64,000 nt of DNA from Diphasiastrum complanatum (GCA_029204225.1 CM055103.1:51212175-51276174); one strand, 5' to 3'. Counted from the stretch's first letter, positions 43,780 through 56,055 are shown. Numbers and translations: made by a program. Notes: generated from the sequence alone by a model not told the origin.

Positions 43780-44650
43780 CTCTAATTCAATTGCATTAGC
43801 TAGTATCTCTAATGAAAATTTAAACGATAATGCTATTATGTGGCATAGTCATTTGGACACATGAATACAAGTTCACTTTCCTATATGTGTTGTAATAACT
43901 TAGTTGATGGACTGTATCTCCCTTCTTCATTAGATAGGAAATTCTTTTTTTGTGAATCATGCATCTATGGCAAACACTCTAGAAGCAAGTTCCCAAATCA
44001 CATTCCATCAAAACAAAGCATGTATTGAATCTTGTACATAGCGATCTTTGTGGTCCAATGCCAACGCCGTCCTTAGGAGATGCAATCTATTTTATCACTT
44101 TCATAGATGATTTATTCTAGATGGTCTACAGTCATGTTCATTAAGCACAAATCTGAAGCCTTTGAATGCTTCAAGAGATTCAAGGCCATGGCTGAGACGC
44201 AAACATCTACAAAAGTGAAGGCACTCCAAAATGATGGTGGTGGCGAATACATCTCTAATGAGATGTCCGACTACATGGCTGAACATGGCATTAGAAGACA
44301 GTTCACCACTTTCTATTCACCTCAACAAAACGGGTTTGTAGAAAGGAAGAATCGAACTCTTCTCAACTCAGCCAAATCCATGCTACATCAAGCACACCTA
44401 CCTACGAAGTTCATGAAGTTTGCCATGGGCACAAGCCTAGTGTCAGCCATTTAAAAATCTTTGGTTGTATATGTTTTGTTCACATTCCTAAACAGCTTAG
44501 GAAGATGCTAGATCATAGGACAAATAAATGTATTTTCATTGGCTATCCTGATAAACATAAAGCTTATAAAATTTATGATCCATCCACCGATGTAGTGTTT
44601 GTCTCTAGGGATGTATATTTCAAGAACATACATACTATGATTTCAAACAA
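43780..44650 (+). pseudogene. Element H integrase
   Basis: MWHSHLDT then TGA, FFCESCIYGKHSRSKF (zinc-binding CxxC), then FKAMAETQTSTKVKALQNDG, GGEYISNEM (second Asp as QNDGGGEY) and QQNGFVERKNRTLLNSAKSM with the catalytic Glu. At least eight stops or frameshifts. The pre-integrase piece 43796-44100 recurs at 56056-56363. Confidence 0.85.
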
Positions 44651-44939
44651 CCATCGATAAATGATGCTATGTCATTTCATCCTATTTTATGTAGCATGAA
44701 TTCTTCCAATGTTGGTGTTCCTTCTACAGAACCTGTAGCTACAGCTCCAAAAGCCAGCAGTCGACAGTACTTGCAGACCAAGCCAGCTCGAACAGATCTG
44801 GAGAAATTAAAAAAGAAGCATCATCGCATCCTGGTCAACCAAATGTCCGCAGATCCTCACGGACTCGAACAGTTCTTGAGACGTATACACCTCAATCATT
44901 ATGGACTTCATCAGAAGAATCAGAGAGCCTAGCCGAAGC

Positions 44940-45449
44940 AATTAAAGATGTTGTGAAGTGGCAACAAGCTATGAAAAGTGAATACAACTCACTTTTGACG
45001 AACCAGACCTGGACACTGGTCGACTTTCCCACTCACAAGAGAGTTATCGACAACAAGTGGATCTTCAAGAAGAGGATCAACTTTGATAGTTCCATTGCTA
45101 AATGGAAAGCACGGCTGGTGGCTAGAGGATTCACTCAAGTCCAAGGAGTGGATTATCAAGAAATTTTTAGTCCTGTCATCAAGATGCAGTCAATCAAGAC
45201 TCTCATTACGTTAACAGCCGCAGAAGACCTCAAAATGCACCAAATGGATGTCAAGACAACATTCCTCAATGGCAACATCAAAGAGGATCCGCTATACCTT
45301 CCAACCGGAAGGATTTGAAGTCAAAGGCCAAGAGCATAAAGTGTGGAAGCTGCACAAAGAAATCTACGGTCTAAAACAGGCCGCAAGAGCATGGTTCGAT
45401 AGAATCAACTCTTACCTCATTCAATTGGGATTTTCAAACCATTCAACTG
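44940..45449 (+). pseudogene. Element H reverse transcriptase, N-terminal two thirds, frameshifted
   Basis: MKWQQAMKSEYNSLLTNQTW, KWIFKKRINFDSSIAKWKAR, LVARGFTQVQGVDYQEIFSP, then [18 protein letters not shown], after which one lost base shifts frame (45300). The other frame gives [20 protein letters not shown] and [10 protein letters not shown]. The same frameshift is in copy I. The polymerase motif is after the insertion (next entries). Confidence 0.9.
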
Positions 45450-45528
45450 AACAAAATAGCCATTGAGGGGGGGTGTTGAAATAAATGCCTATTTTGCTCC
45501 TTAAGGCTTGTATACTTGTAGCTTGTAG
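45450..45528 (+). mobile_element. 79-bp foreign retroelement end fragment inside element H RT
   Basis: Compared with copy I (53700-53730), which reads CTGTAATGTTTATTCG here, H carries instead AGCCATTGAGGGGGGG followed by TGTTGAAATAAATGCC (45474). A polypurine tract plus TG start is the signature of the 3' end of a different Copia element. About 28 original bases were replaced. Confidence 0.7.
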
Positions 45529-46600
45529 GCACCAATTCAGTTCACATAGCTCTTTACATAGATGATGCATTAATTTTTTTTAATGACACTTCTCTTTTGC
45601 ACACTACTCAGAGTGATCTGTTAAAGGAATTTGACATGACTGATTTAGGAGCTATCCATTCTTTGCTAGGAATTCACATTACTACAAATGGACATCAAAA
45701 AAAGATCTATCTTAGCCAATAGGCATATCTAAAAGGCATTTTAGAAAATTTTCATATGTCTGATTGCAAACCAATTGGTACTCCAATGGATCCAAGTACA
45801 GTACTGACTAAACCTACTAGTGTTGATTCTGATAATGAAGTACTCGACATAGCGAAGTACCCTTATCATTCACTAATAGGATCTTTGATGTATGCAATGT
45901 TGTATACTAGACAGATTTAGCATACACTGTTAGCACGTTAAGTCAATTCATGTTTAATCCTAGGATCTATCATTGGAAAGCATTAAGAGAGTGATGAGAT
46001 ATATTCAGGGAAGTTTAGATCATATTTTATTTTATGATGGAAATGCTATTGACCCACTCATCCTGCGAGGCTACAACGACTTAGATTGGGGAGGAACAGT
46101 CTCTACCAGGCATGTATAATCGCATACAGTTCTTGCTCGTGTGTAGGATATCTCTGTTGAGCTGGTGTCAACTTCTTTGGTAGTGATTCCTACTTTGTAG
46201 GATCTAGACCATGATTTATGATGAGATTTGTACCTAAGAGGGCTCTTCTAGCTTTTCAACAAGCTATAATGTCAATACCTTTGGACCTAGCATAAAGGAG
46301 ATACCTCTGGGTTCTATTCCTATCTGGCAGGGGGACCGATTTCGTGGAGCTCAAGGAAGCATAAATCTGTCATGCTTTCTTCGACCAACAAAGAAGCTGT
46401 ATGGATCAAGTTTTTACGTGTGACAACTTTAGTTGTATTTCGCTGTCATTGAATCCCAAATTTCATAGCAAATCCAAGCACATAGAAATCCAATATCATT
46501 TCATTCGGGAAAAAGTTTTCTCAAGGGAAGTGATCCTTCAATACTCCTCCAGGAATAGTCGCAGCTTCTCAGAATCAAGCACCAGAATTTCTTCAACATG
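45529..46600 (+). pseudogene. Element H RT polymerase motif and RNase H
   Basis: Reads HIALYIDDALIFFNDTSLL (YIDD), SLLGIHITTNG, QAYLKGILENFHMSDCKPIG with a TAG, then RNase H with SLNPKFHSKSKHIEIQYHFI and REKVFSREVILQY. Small deletions relative to copy I at ~46395 (29 bases) and ~46562. Confidence 0.8.
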
Positions 46601-46649
46601 TTGAACCTGTCGAAGATACCAAGGCACCAACTGTGACCTTAACATGGAC

Positions 46650-47609
46650 TATTGAGAATTAAGTCACAATTGTCTCCTTGGTGAATGACTAATTTATATT
46701 TCATGATTCTTCCTTCACATTTATTGATCTTTGATCTAGGGTCAGGTGAAACCAACTTTGGTTCTACATATGCTCATCTAATACTTGCAGGAATCACAAA
46801 CTTGGACAGCCAATTTATTTGAAGAACGTCTACAATGTGCTTCCGGCTGATCTCCAGCAAAGGGTAACCAAACCTTTCATAATTTCAAGTTTAGATGTTA
46901 AGTTCAATGATTTGAAGTCATTGAAGACTTGGCCATCTTCAACGACTTTCAAGAAATTAGCATTTAGAACAAGTCTGCAGAAATACATTACTTTCGCGAT
47001 AGTTTGCAGAAATGAACTATGTTCGTGACAGTTTCACGACAATTTTGCAAAAGTTTCGCGACAATTTTGCGAAACTAGCATAGTTCAACAGTTTAGACTA
47101 TTTCGCGGAGGTTTCGCAAAACTTGCACAGTTCAAAAGTTTAACTATTTTTAACACCTTCAACGTAGATGAATGTTTATTGTGATTTGAATGCACTCTAT
47201 CGTTGTTTGATCGTGCTTGTTTACTCACTCTGATTAGAACACGGACGTCTATGACTCCTCAGTTTCTGATTAGACGATGGCTGTCTTTGATGCCTAAGGG
47301 ACTCGCAATATCATACTGCTATTGCAATCTATTTCAGAACAAAACTTCATATTGAATCTGACTTATAGTAATATCACACATGCACAAACCATCTCTAATC
47401 TCTTCGGTGAATTGTACTCTCATTTGTGAGTATGAACTAATTCTTAAGATCATGTTGAGCAACTAGAACACTTTAAGCTATGATTATACTTAACATAGCT
47501 CTCTATTGGATTGGTTTTCCATCTAGTAGCTGATTGTAATGGGAGAGCTGTTCCGCAATATTCCTGCTCTCTTCTTCGTTCGCATTCTTCTATCTCCCTT
47601 GCCCCATCA
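46650..47609 (+). repeat. Element H 3' LTR with internal 560-bp deletion
   Basis: Begins TATTGAGAATTAAG (first bases TG mutated to TA) and ends CCCATCA. Compared with 54884-56050 it lacks about 545-560 bases between AACACC (~47157) and TTCAACGTAGATG. Confidence 0.85.
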
Positions 47610-47651
47610 GCTTGCACATGATCATCCTCCGAAAATGTGTATGATCTTGTT

Positions 47652-47793
47652 CATGAGATGCATCAGCTGGCAACGCCATGTCATGAGGTGCATCAGCTGG
47701 CAGCGCCATGTCCTCCATGTCCTCCATGTCTTCCATGAGGTGCATCAGTTGGCAACTCCATGTCATGAGGTGCATCAGCTGGCAGCGCCATGT
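47652..47793. repeat. Minisatellite: 30-bp unit x 4 with 9-bp sub-repeat insert
   Basis: CATGAGGTGCATCAGCTGGC plus AGCGCCATGT at 47652, 47682, 47734 and 47764. Units 2 and 3 are split by CCTCCATGT x 2 plus CTTC (47712-47733). It lies exactly between the end of Copia H and the start of the second Gypsy copy, so it marks the duplication joint. Confidence 0.95.
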
Positions 47794-47870
47794 CCTCCAC
47801 GACATCTCTATCTTCTGGAATGACTTGAATCATGAACCACCATCTGGGATCTGAACGATCGGGGTGAAAG

Positions 47871-48410
47871 ATTGGTACAGTCTAGTACGATCATTGAATA
47901 AAGTTGTATGTATACATATGAGATGATAGTCCTCGTCTGAAAATTGAGTCTTTGCTCTGTTTTCCTGATTGGCATTGACATATGTTTCTAACGTGTTCTA
48001 AAACCATTCGTATTCTTTAACCATAAATTGGGACTTTAGTTGTTGAGGACTTCTATCTACAAAACGAATAGTTCACGAACACGATTAATTAATTGTCTAC
48101 ACAGTCACGAATACATTGATCAACCAGAGTGTAGTACTGTTGTACTACCCTGATAACATCTCATCTGTAGAACGTGTTTCATTCAATTTGATAGAGGCTA
48201 GATTGTTGTTCTGAAATTATTAACATTACGTCTCCCAAATATAAGTAATACTGGTTACTTTTTAATGTTTGTTGACAACCAGAATAACACTCAAAACCAC
48301 TTGCCATAATTTTACCAAATACATAACTTTCTAACGTTGTCCTCTGTGGGAACAACATTATTTACTATAAAATCTATATTAACCTTGTTGGTATAAAACG
48401 ACATATACCA
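47871..48410 (+). repeat. Element G 5' LTR, last 540 bases
   Basis: Matches 34355-34909 of element F, starting at TTGGTACAG. The upstream part is missing. Confidence 0.9.
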
Positions 48411-48415
48411 ATTTT

Positions 48416-48433
48416 TGGCGCCGTTGCAGGGGA
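48416..48433 (+). other. Element G primer binding site
   Basis: TGGCGCCGTTGCAGGGGA, tRNA-Asp type, five bases after the LTR end. Confidence 0.9.
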
Positions 48434-48485
48434 TAGTTTAGGAAAGTTATAAGAAATCTGACAAATCCATCTCCATCTCTAGTGT

Positions 48486-49295
48486 ATGTCAGATAGAGAA
48501 TCTAGATTAGAACGATACCGTAAGCTTAGAGAGGAATTTTTACGAAGACAAAGTGAGAATACTAGTTGAAGAAATCTAGACGAAATCATTGCTTAGTTAC
48601 TTGAACTCCTAATTAGCTTCGGTATGGAGGGCCCTACTGCACGTTTCACTTCTATATCAAAAATTCAATACGATTATTTTAAAAGGACTTCTTCCGACGA
48701 TGCAGATAGCTATGTCTCACAATTCGAGTCAATCGCTAATGCGAATAACGAAGGTACTGACGTAGACAGACTACGAATCTTCCCTGGTCTGCTAAGAAAG
48801 CAGGCGCGCATCTGGTACAGTCAAGTTGAACCAGGCTGTATAGGAACCTGGTACCTACTGAAAGATGCGTTTCTGAACCAGTTCAGAAAAATCGGCTACA
48901 AATCAAGAATTCTCGGACGTCTGGACAATGTTCAGAAGAAGAGTAAAGAATCCCTTCACAAATATACACAAAAGGTTAAAAATCTCATAGGAAAACTAAC
49001 CGGTGTATATCCCGTTGATATGCAGATCAAATGGTTTTTGGCTAGTTCACCACCAAAGATTGATCGGTATTGCAGACAAGGGGACATGACCTCCTTAGCA
49101 GCAGTAATAGCTAGTGCCAAAATATTCAAGACCTCGAAACTCGCACAAAAGCGACGATCAACTAAGAAATCTCGAAAGTCGAAGACTGATTCTAGTGACA
49201 GTGATGATGATTCAGATTCTAATTCAAGTACCAGTTCTGAAAGCAGCGATTCATCAAAATCAGAAGCTGACAAAGGAGAAAGAATGAATAAATGA
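48486..49295 (+). pseudogene. Element G gag, mostly intact
   Basis: MSDRESRLERYRKLREEFLR, then TGA (CGA in F) and TAG (shared with F), then an uninterrupted 223-residue frame 48624-49295: ARFTSISKIQYDYFKRTSS, RKQARIWYSQVEPGCIGTWY, DAFLNQFRKIGYKSRILGRL and an acidic tail. It is the best gag in the window. Retrotransposon gag domain, cytoplasmic capsid precursor. Confidence 0.85.
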
Positions 49296-49376
49296 CGATC
49301 CAAACGAAAGGATGACACAAAAGTTGTCGAGGATAAATCGTCAACTTCTAAAGTTGAAAAGCTTTGGAAGAGTAAT

Positions 49377-50286
49377 ATGGCTGACCTTAATAAAAAGTTT
49401 AATGACTTGAAAGTGCAGATCTCTGAAGTTGTAGATAAAAGACCAAAAGCGTCTTCTTCCAACTCAGGAATGTGGTGTACGAAATGTGGAACTTTAGGAC
49501 ACACCAAGGAAGACTGCACCACTGTGAATGTCAAATACATTGAAGATCCTGCCCAGGAGGTACTTTTTATTTTTCAAAATGATGCGACTAGTAACCATGT
49601 TCAGGGTACTGTACCATCAGCCCAGCAGGACAGACCAAGTTTGCACCAAGAAGACATAATCCTCCTGAATTTGTTGGACCAGCGAAGTCTCAAACCGTGA
49701 CTAAACAAGTGTCGGGCAACTGCTATAACTATGGATAGCCGAGACATTTTTCACCTGATTGTTCTCAGCCACAAAAGCCGATTGGTTATGTACCGTTATG
49801 TTCGAACTGTAGAGAGCCTGGTCACAAGTATCCTGATTGCCCTTAGTCGCAGAAGCCGCAACCCAAGTATCAGTATGTAGCAACACCAGCTGCTGTAGAC
49901 TCGAAAGCGAAAGCTTCAACTGATGATGTTGTGCAGAAAATTGACGTTATTGAAGAAAAATTGGTGAAGACAAAAGATCAGTCCTGGCCAAGTGCGTGGA
50001 GAACTTATTCAAAGTCACAACGAGAAGCAAAAACTCCTCAAAACCTGACCAGAAATCTTCAACGAAGCGCAGAAAATGCTCGAAGAAGAAATCTTCTAGA
50101 AAGACGATGAATAAATCTACGACTAAAAAAGATCTCAAAGATGACCCCGACTATGACTGCGATGCTGTGAAGTTGTTTGCAAAAGATATCTCATCAGAGG
50201 CAAAAGAAATTATCAATGCTGAACTTCAGTCAACTGCTGCAGAGAAGGTGGTCACTTTCGAGGGAGGGGACGACGAAATCACATAG
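49377..50286 (+). pseudogene. Element G zinc knuckles and linker
   Basis: CTKCGTLGHTKEDC is an intact CX2CX4HX4C knuckle (damaged in F). The next two read CYNYG-TAG (C lost) and CSNCREPGHKYPDC. TAG after YPDC and TAG after DEIT are shared with F. A Lys/Ser-rich stretch (KKKSSRKTMNKSTTKKDLK) follows. Confidence 0.8.
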
Positions 50287-50292
50287 ACAAAA

Positions 50293-51114
50293 TTGTCTAG
50301 TATTGTTATCGATAAGCCAATCTCGAAATCGAAGACAACAGACTATGACATCATGACTGATATTGGATCACTTCGTCCAAATATTACTTTCACTTATTAC
50401 AGAAAGCAACTGAAAGGTCTTTCTTCACCGAAAAAGAAGAAAAAAATTTCTTTGCCAAATGCCGATGTTCTGTCTATTGATTTAGGTGATCTCAGTGCAC
50501 TTAAAATTGATATCACCATTGCGGGATGCCTGATTGAAAAAGTGCCAATTGACTCTGGTTCCAGCGTGAACATAATAACAGAAGATACAGCTCATGCTTT
50601 GGGGTTTACTGACATTCAACCGACACAGCGAAACATCAAGTTAGTTCATTCGATACGACGAAAACCTATTGGAGAACTGAAGGATGTCACTGTTTACATT
50701 CAAGCCAAGCCATTCACAATGGATTTCATAGTTATCAAACCACTCGGTTTGTCATCTTATTCTGTGCTGATTGGACGACCTTGGCTTTATCAATCAAACG
50801 CAAGTGCTCATTGAAAATCCAGAGAGCTAAGATTTCAGACTGGTGAGACCAATAATCGTGGTAAGCCAATAGAACAAATAATCACCTGGAGTCGGGACAA
50901 ATATGAAGGTGAAACGCCTTTGTTTGACACTAGTTTTACATCAGAGGAATCTTCTTATGCCTTAAATGTTTTTTCTAATGCATCTGACATTGAAGTTCAA
51001 TGTTTTGAATGTTATGAGAATGCTGACAAAGAAGAATTCTTCAATGTCTGCAACACTGAAGCGGATGTTTCGTATGAAGAAATCATGGTTGCAGACACGA
51101 ACTCGAAAGAGTGA
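50293..51114 (+). pseudogene. Element G protease
   Basis: KVPIDSGSSVNIITEDTA carries the D-S-G-S active site and SSYSVLIGRPWLYQSNASAH follows. TGA at 50812 (TGG in F) interrupts; coding resumes to SKE-TGA at 51114, shared with F. A 27-base deletion relative to F removes EQLLTDN before the protease. Confidence 0.85.
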
Positions 51115-51115
51115 C

Positions 51116-52740
51116 GATTTGAGTGACGAATCTGAACACGAATATGGTAACAAGAACCAGGTTGACAACAAGAAAACATCTATGGAGTCAACCATGGTCA
51201 TACCAAGGCGCGAAATTCATGGCCATACCAAGGCCAGTACGACAGAAGGTATCATATTACCAGATTCTACTGAACTAATTGAACTTGCACCTAGCAGATT
51301 TGTGCATGTTTCAAAGTCACTTGGAGAATCGGAGTAAGCGGAAGTCACTAAACTATTGAAGGAGTATCAAGATGTTTGTGCTTGGTCACTCAATGATTTG
51401 AAGGGTATACCTGCAAAATTCGGAGAGCATTGTATTGATCTTAAGGAAGATGTTGTACATGTTCGACAGAGACGGTATCGTCTCAATCCTAAGTACTCTC
51501 TCATGGTTAAGGACGAACTCAACAAACACCTTAAGTCAGGCATAATCTATCTCGTCTTAAGCAGTGAATGGGTATCACCCATTGTTGTCGTCCCAAAGAA
51601 GAAGACTGGCAAAATATGAATATGCCAGGATTTTTGCAAACTCAATGCTGCCACAAGAAAGGATCATCATCCTCTGCCCTTCACTAATTCCATCTTAGAT
51701 CAGGTTGCTGGTCAGGAGCGTTACAGTTTCTGTGATGGTTTTTCTGGTTATAATCAGGTTGGAGTGCGGAAGGAGGATCTTTCAAAGACTACATTCACTA
51801 TGGATTGGGGCACTTATGCCTACAACAAAATGCCCTTTGGTCTTTGTAACGCTCCAGCGACTTTTCAGCGAATCATGATGTTAATATTCGCTGCCTTCCT
51901 AAGAACTTTTCTCGCAATATTTATTGATGATTTTTGTGTATATAGTGATATAAAAACGCACCTGCAGAAGCTGAAATTAACATTGCAACGATGTCGAGAT
52001 ACTTGTTTATCTCTTCATCCAGATAAATGTTTTTTTGGTATAAAATAAGGGATATTACTTGGACATAAAATATCTAACAGAGGAATAGAAGTCGACAACG
52101 ATAAAGTCGAGCTAATAAAGAATCTCCAAATACCAACCAATTTACGTGAACTAAGAGCTTTCTTAGGACATGTCGGCTATTACCAGAGATTTATTCAAAA
52201 TCATGCTTCTATTGTTGCCTCTCTTACACATCTACTAAAGAAACAAGTGGAATACTTGTGGACGAATAAATAGCAGAAAGTATTCAAAGAACTTAAGCAA
52301 AGGTTGATCAATGCTCCTATTCTGAGACCACCCAACTGGGCTATTTTATTTCATAGTTATGTGGATGTTTCTACTTTTGATATTGGCGTCTGTCTAAGCC
52401 AGAAGGACGACGAGAAGAAAGATCATCCCATTTACTATGCGAGTCGATAGTTCAATGCATCAGAGAAGAATTATTCGGCTATAGAAAGGGAAGCATTTGG
52501 CATGATTTTCACTGTTAAGAAATTTCGGCATTATTTGCTGGGATATGCATTTATTTTTCATATTGATCATTATGCTCTTAAGTATCTTGTAAATAAACCA
52601 GATCTATCAGGATGAATTGCTTGATGGGTTCTACTTCTGCAGGAATTCACTTATCAAGTAGAGCTTCGTCAAGGAAAATATCATACAAATGTTGATTATC
52701 TATCACAACTCGGCACGGGAAAAATTGAAGAACCAATTAA
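51116..52740 (+). pseudogene. Element G reverse transcriptase and RNase H
   Basis: Same blocks as F: EWVSPIVVVPKKKTGKI, shared TGA (51617), ICQDFCKLNAATRKDHHPLP, TFTMDWGTYAYNKMPFGLCN, APATFQRIMMLIFAAFLRTF and FIDDFCVYS (Asp pair 51926-51931). The RT core is free of stops from 51764 to 52048, better than in F. RNase H has the shared TAG in SR-stop-NASEKNYS and the shared pair of TGA codons in LSG-stop-IA-stop-WVLL (CGA to TGA changes). Private stops include TAG near 52271. Confidence 0.9.
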
Positions 52741-52845
52741 TGATGATTTTCCAGACGACATTTATTCAAAATTTCATCTACAAATTCGCTATATTCTGAT
52801 ATTATTATTTATCTCAAATATCAGATATATCCGGATGGTTACGAT

Positions 52846-53071
52846 TTGGAGCAAAAGACAGTCTTTCACTATAAGGTAGCACCTTATACGATTATTAACA
52901 ATATCTTGTACAAGCTTGGCGCAGATCATCAGCTTCGAAGATGTCTCGAAACTGAAGACATTAAAAAGGTCGTTAAAGCCTTACACTCAGAAAATGCTGG
53001 TGGACATTTTGCTTTGAAAAATACCGTTAATAAGATATTGACTGCCAAGTGTTGGTGGCCCACAATGTTCA
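52846..53071 (+). pseudogene. Element G integrase N-terminus, cut and fused to Copia RT
   Basis: FHYKVAPYTIINNILYKLGA, CLETEDIKKVVKALHSENAG, GHFALKNTVNKILTAKCWWP and TMFKE, where the F copy continues DVSNFIHSC. Here the sequence jumps to GCATCCTGGTCAACC, which belongs to Copia at 44827. The frame runs 30 residues past the joint. The two catalytic Asp residues and Glu are therefore absent. Confidence 0.9.
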
Positions 53072-54055
53072 AGGAGCATCCTGGTCAACCAAATGTCTAC
53101 AGATCCTCACAAACTCGGACAGTTCCTGAGACGTATACACCTCAATCATTATGGACTTAATCAGAAGAATCAGAGAGCCTAGCCGAAGCAATTACCTCCA
53201 AAGATGTTGTGAAGTGGCAAGAAGCTATGAAAAGCGAATACAACTCACTTTTGACAAACCAAACCTGGACACTGGTCAACTTTCCCACTCACAAGAGAGT
53301 TATCGACAACAAGTGGATCTTCAAGAAGAGGATCAACTTTGATAGTTCCATTGCTAAATGGAAAGCACGGCTGGTGGCTAGAGGATTCACTCAAGTCCAA
53401 GGAGTGGATTATCAAGAAATTTTTAGTCCTGTCATCAAGATGCAGTCAATCAAGACTCTCATTGCGTTAACAGCCGCAGAAGACCTCAAAATGTACCAAA
53501 TGGATGTCAAGACAACATTCCTCAATGGCAACATCAAAGAGGAGCCGCTATACCTTCCAACCGGAAGGATTTGAAGTCAGAGGCCAAGAGCATAAAGTGT
53601 GCAAGCTGCACAAAGAAATCTACAGTCTAAAACAGGCCGCAAGAGCATGGTTCGATAGAATCAACTCTTATCTCATTCAATTGGAATTTTCAAACAATTC
53701 AACTGACTGTAATGTTTATTCGAAGAATATAGACACCAATTCAGTTCATATAGCTCTTTACATAGATGATGCATTTATTTTTTCTAACGGCACTTCTCTT
53801 TTGCACACTACTCAGAGTGGTCTGTCAAAGGAATTTGACATGACTGATTTAGGAGCTATCCATTCTTTGCTAGGAATTCACATTACTATAAATGGACTTC
53901 AAAAAAAGATCTATCTTAGCCAGCAGGCATATCTAAAAGGCATTTTAGAAAATTTTCATATGTCTGATTGCAAACCAATTGATACTCCAATGGATCCAAA
54001 TACACTACTGACTAAACCTACTAGTGTTGATCTGATAATGAAGTACTCGACATAG
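53072..54055 (+). pseudogene. Element I Copia reverse transcriptase
   Basis: [58 protein letters not shown], then the frameshift shared with H (53555), [20 protein letters not shown] and IALYIDDAFIFSNGTSLLHT with the YIDD polymerase motif, then EFDMTDLGAIHSLLGIHITI. Without the 79-bp insert of H. Two frames of 121 and 183 residues overlap around the shared frameshift. Confidence 0.9.
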
Positions 54056-54883
54056 TGAAGTACCCTTATCATTCACTAATAGGATCTTTGATGTATGCAA
54101 TGTTGTATACAATGTTGTAGCACGTTAAGTCAATTCATGTTTAATCCTAGGATCTATCATTGGAAAGCATTAAGAGAGTAATGAAATATATTCAGGGAAG
54201 TTTAGATCATATTTTATGCTATGATGGAAATGCTATCGACCCACTCATCCAGTGAGGCTACACCGACTTAGATTGGGGAGGAACAGTCTCTACCAGGCAT
54301 GTATAATCGCATACAGTTCTTGCTCGTGTGTAGGATATCTCTGTTGAGTTGGTGTCAACTTCTTTGGTAGTGATTCCTACTTTGTAGGACCTAGACCATG
54401 ATTTATGATGAGATTTGTACCTAAGAAGGCTCTTCTAGCTTTTCAACAAGCTATAATGTCAGTACCTTTGGACCTAGCATAAAGGAGATACCTCTGGGTT
54501 CTATTTCTATCTGCCAGGGGGACCAATTTTGCGGAGATCAAGAAAGCATAAATCAGTCGCGCTTTCTTCGACCAACGAAGAGTACATCGCAATATGTCAA
54601 GCTTCAAAAGAAGCTGTATGGATCAAGTTATTATGTGTGACAACTTTAGTTGTATTTCACTGTCATTGAATCCCAAATTTCATAGCAAATCCAAGCACAT
54701 AGAAATCCAATATTATTTTATTCGGGATAAAGTTTTGTCAAGGGAAGTGATCCTTCAATACTCCTCTAGGAATAGTTGCAGACATCTTCACCAAAGCGCT
54801 TCTCAGAATCAAGCACCAGAATTTCTTCAACATGTTGAACCTACCGAATATACCAAGGCACCAACTGTGACCTTAACGGGGAC
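54056..54883 (+). pseudogene. Element I RNase H
   Basis: Broken Copia RNase H text: YHSLIGSLMYAMLY near 54066, a small deletion after TATACAATGTTGTA, then the better preserved SLNPKFHSKSKHIEIQYYFI and RDKVLSREVILQYSS. ADIFTKALLRIK is readable at ~54780 across a frame change (lost from H). The polypurine tract AACGGGGAC precedes the LTR. Confidence 0.8.
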
Positions 54884-56055
54884 TGTTGAAAATTAAGCCA
54901 CAGTTGTCTCCTTGGTGAATGACTAATTTATATTTCATGATTCTTCCTTCAAATTTATTGATCTTTGATCTAGGGTCAGGTGAATCCAACTTTGGTTCTA
55001 CGTCTGCTCATCTAATACTTGCAGGAATCACAAACTTAGATAGCCAATTTATTTGAAGAACGTCTACAACGGGCTTTCGACTGATCTCCAGCAAAGGGTA
55101 ACCAATCCTTTCATAATTTCAAGTTTAGATGTTAAGTTCAATGATTTGAAGTCATTGAAGACTTGGCCATCTTCAACGACTTTCAAGAAATTAGCATTTA
55201 GAACAAGTCTGCAGAAATACATTACTTTCGCGATAGTCTGCAGAAATGAACTATGTTCGTGACAGTTTCATGACAACTTTGCAAAAGTTTCGCGACAATT
55301 TTGCGAAACTAGCATAGTTCAACAGTTTAGACTATTTCGCGGAGGTTTCACAAAACTTGCACAGTTCAAAAGTTTAACTATTTTTAACACCAACTTTTTT
55401 GCGAAATGTTCATGAAGAGAGAGAAAATTCCCAAAGGTCATCTATTTCGTGAGTTAAACTGTTTTAAAGACAATTTCATCCTTTTAAGGACACCTTTGCC
55501 ATTTTGAGAGCACCTTCACCTTTTAAAGGGCACCTTCGGCTTTTTCGCAAAATCCCAAAGAGAGAGAAAATGTCGAAGGTCATCTATTTTGAACGAGGAA
55601 CGTTCCCAGCCACTTTCTGAAATTTGCGAAGTGAGAGAAATTTGTGACGCCCTTGTCCACGTCAACATTCCCTACGGGTTGATAGTATACACTATGTACA
55701 GTTGTCACAGAAGCCATTTACTTCCAAGTACAATGGCTTACCTAATTAGGTGACAATCATTTAATGTAGTTAATACATGGATGCAATCTATAAATAGATC
55801 ATCCTAGCACAGATTACGTGAGACACTCCGTCCATGAGACATATGATTTTTGAGCCTCCCAGTTACGCCGTCATTCTGGTTGTAACTGTCACTGTTGTGC
55901 TTCAGTGTAATATAGTAGCAATACACTTTTCTATCTGTGTATAACGTAGATGAATGTTTATTGTGATTTGAATGCACTCTATCATTGTTTGATCGTGCTT
56001 GTTTACTCACTCTGATTAGAACACGGACGTCTACGACTCCTCAATTTCTGATTAG
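54884..56055 (+). repeat. Element I 3' LTR
   Basis: Starts TGTTGAAAATTAAG, matching 46650 and 58652. It lacks the last ~310 bases of the H LTR, since at ATTAG (56051-56055) it switches into Copia pre-integrase sequence. It contains two copies of GAGAGAGAAAAT(T/G)... near 55418 and 55561, and several TTTCGCGAC words. Confidence 0.85.

Larger units (their letters stand above)
42293..47609 (+). mobile_element. Element H: Copia retrotransposon inserted in element F
   Basis: A partial 5' LTR (42293-42562), an initiator-Met primer site, gag, pre-integrase, integrase, RT, RNase H and a 3' LTR (46650-47609) follow in Copia order. The 5' LTR lacks its beginning and the protease motif was not found. 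It interrupts the extra ORF of element F. The target duplication was lost with the LTR end. Confidence 0.85.
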
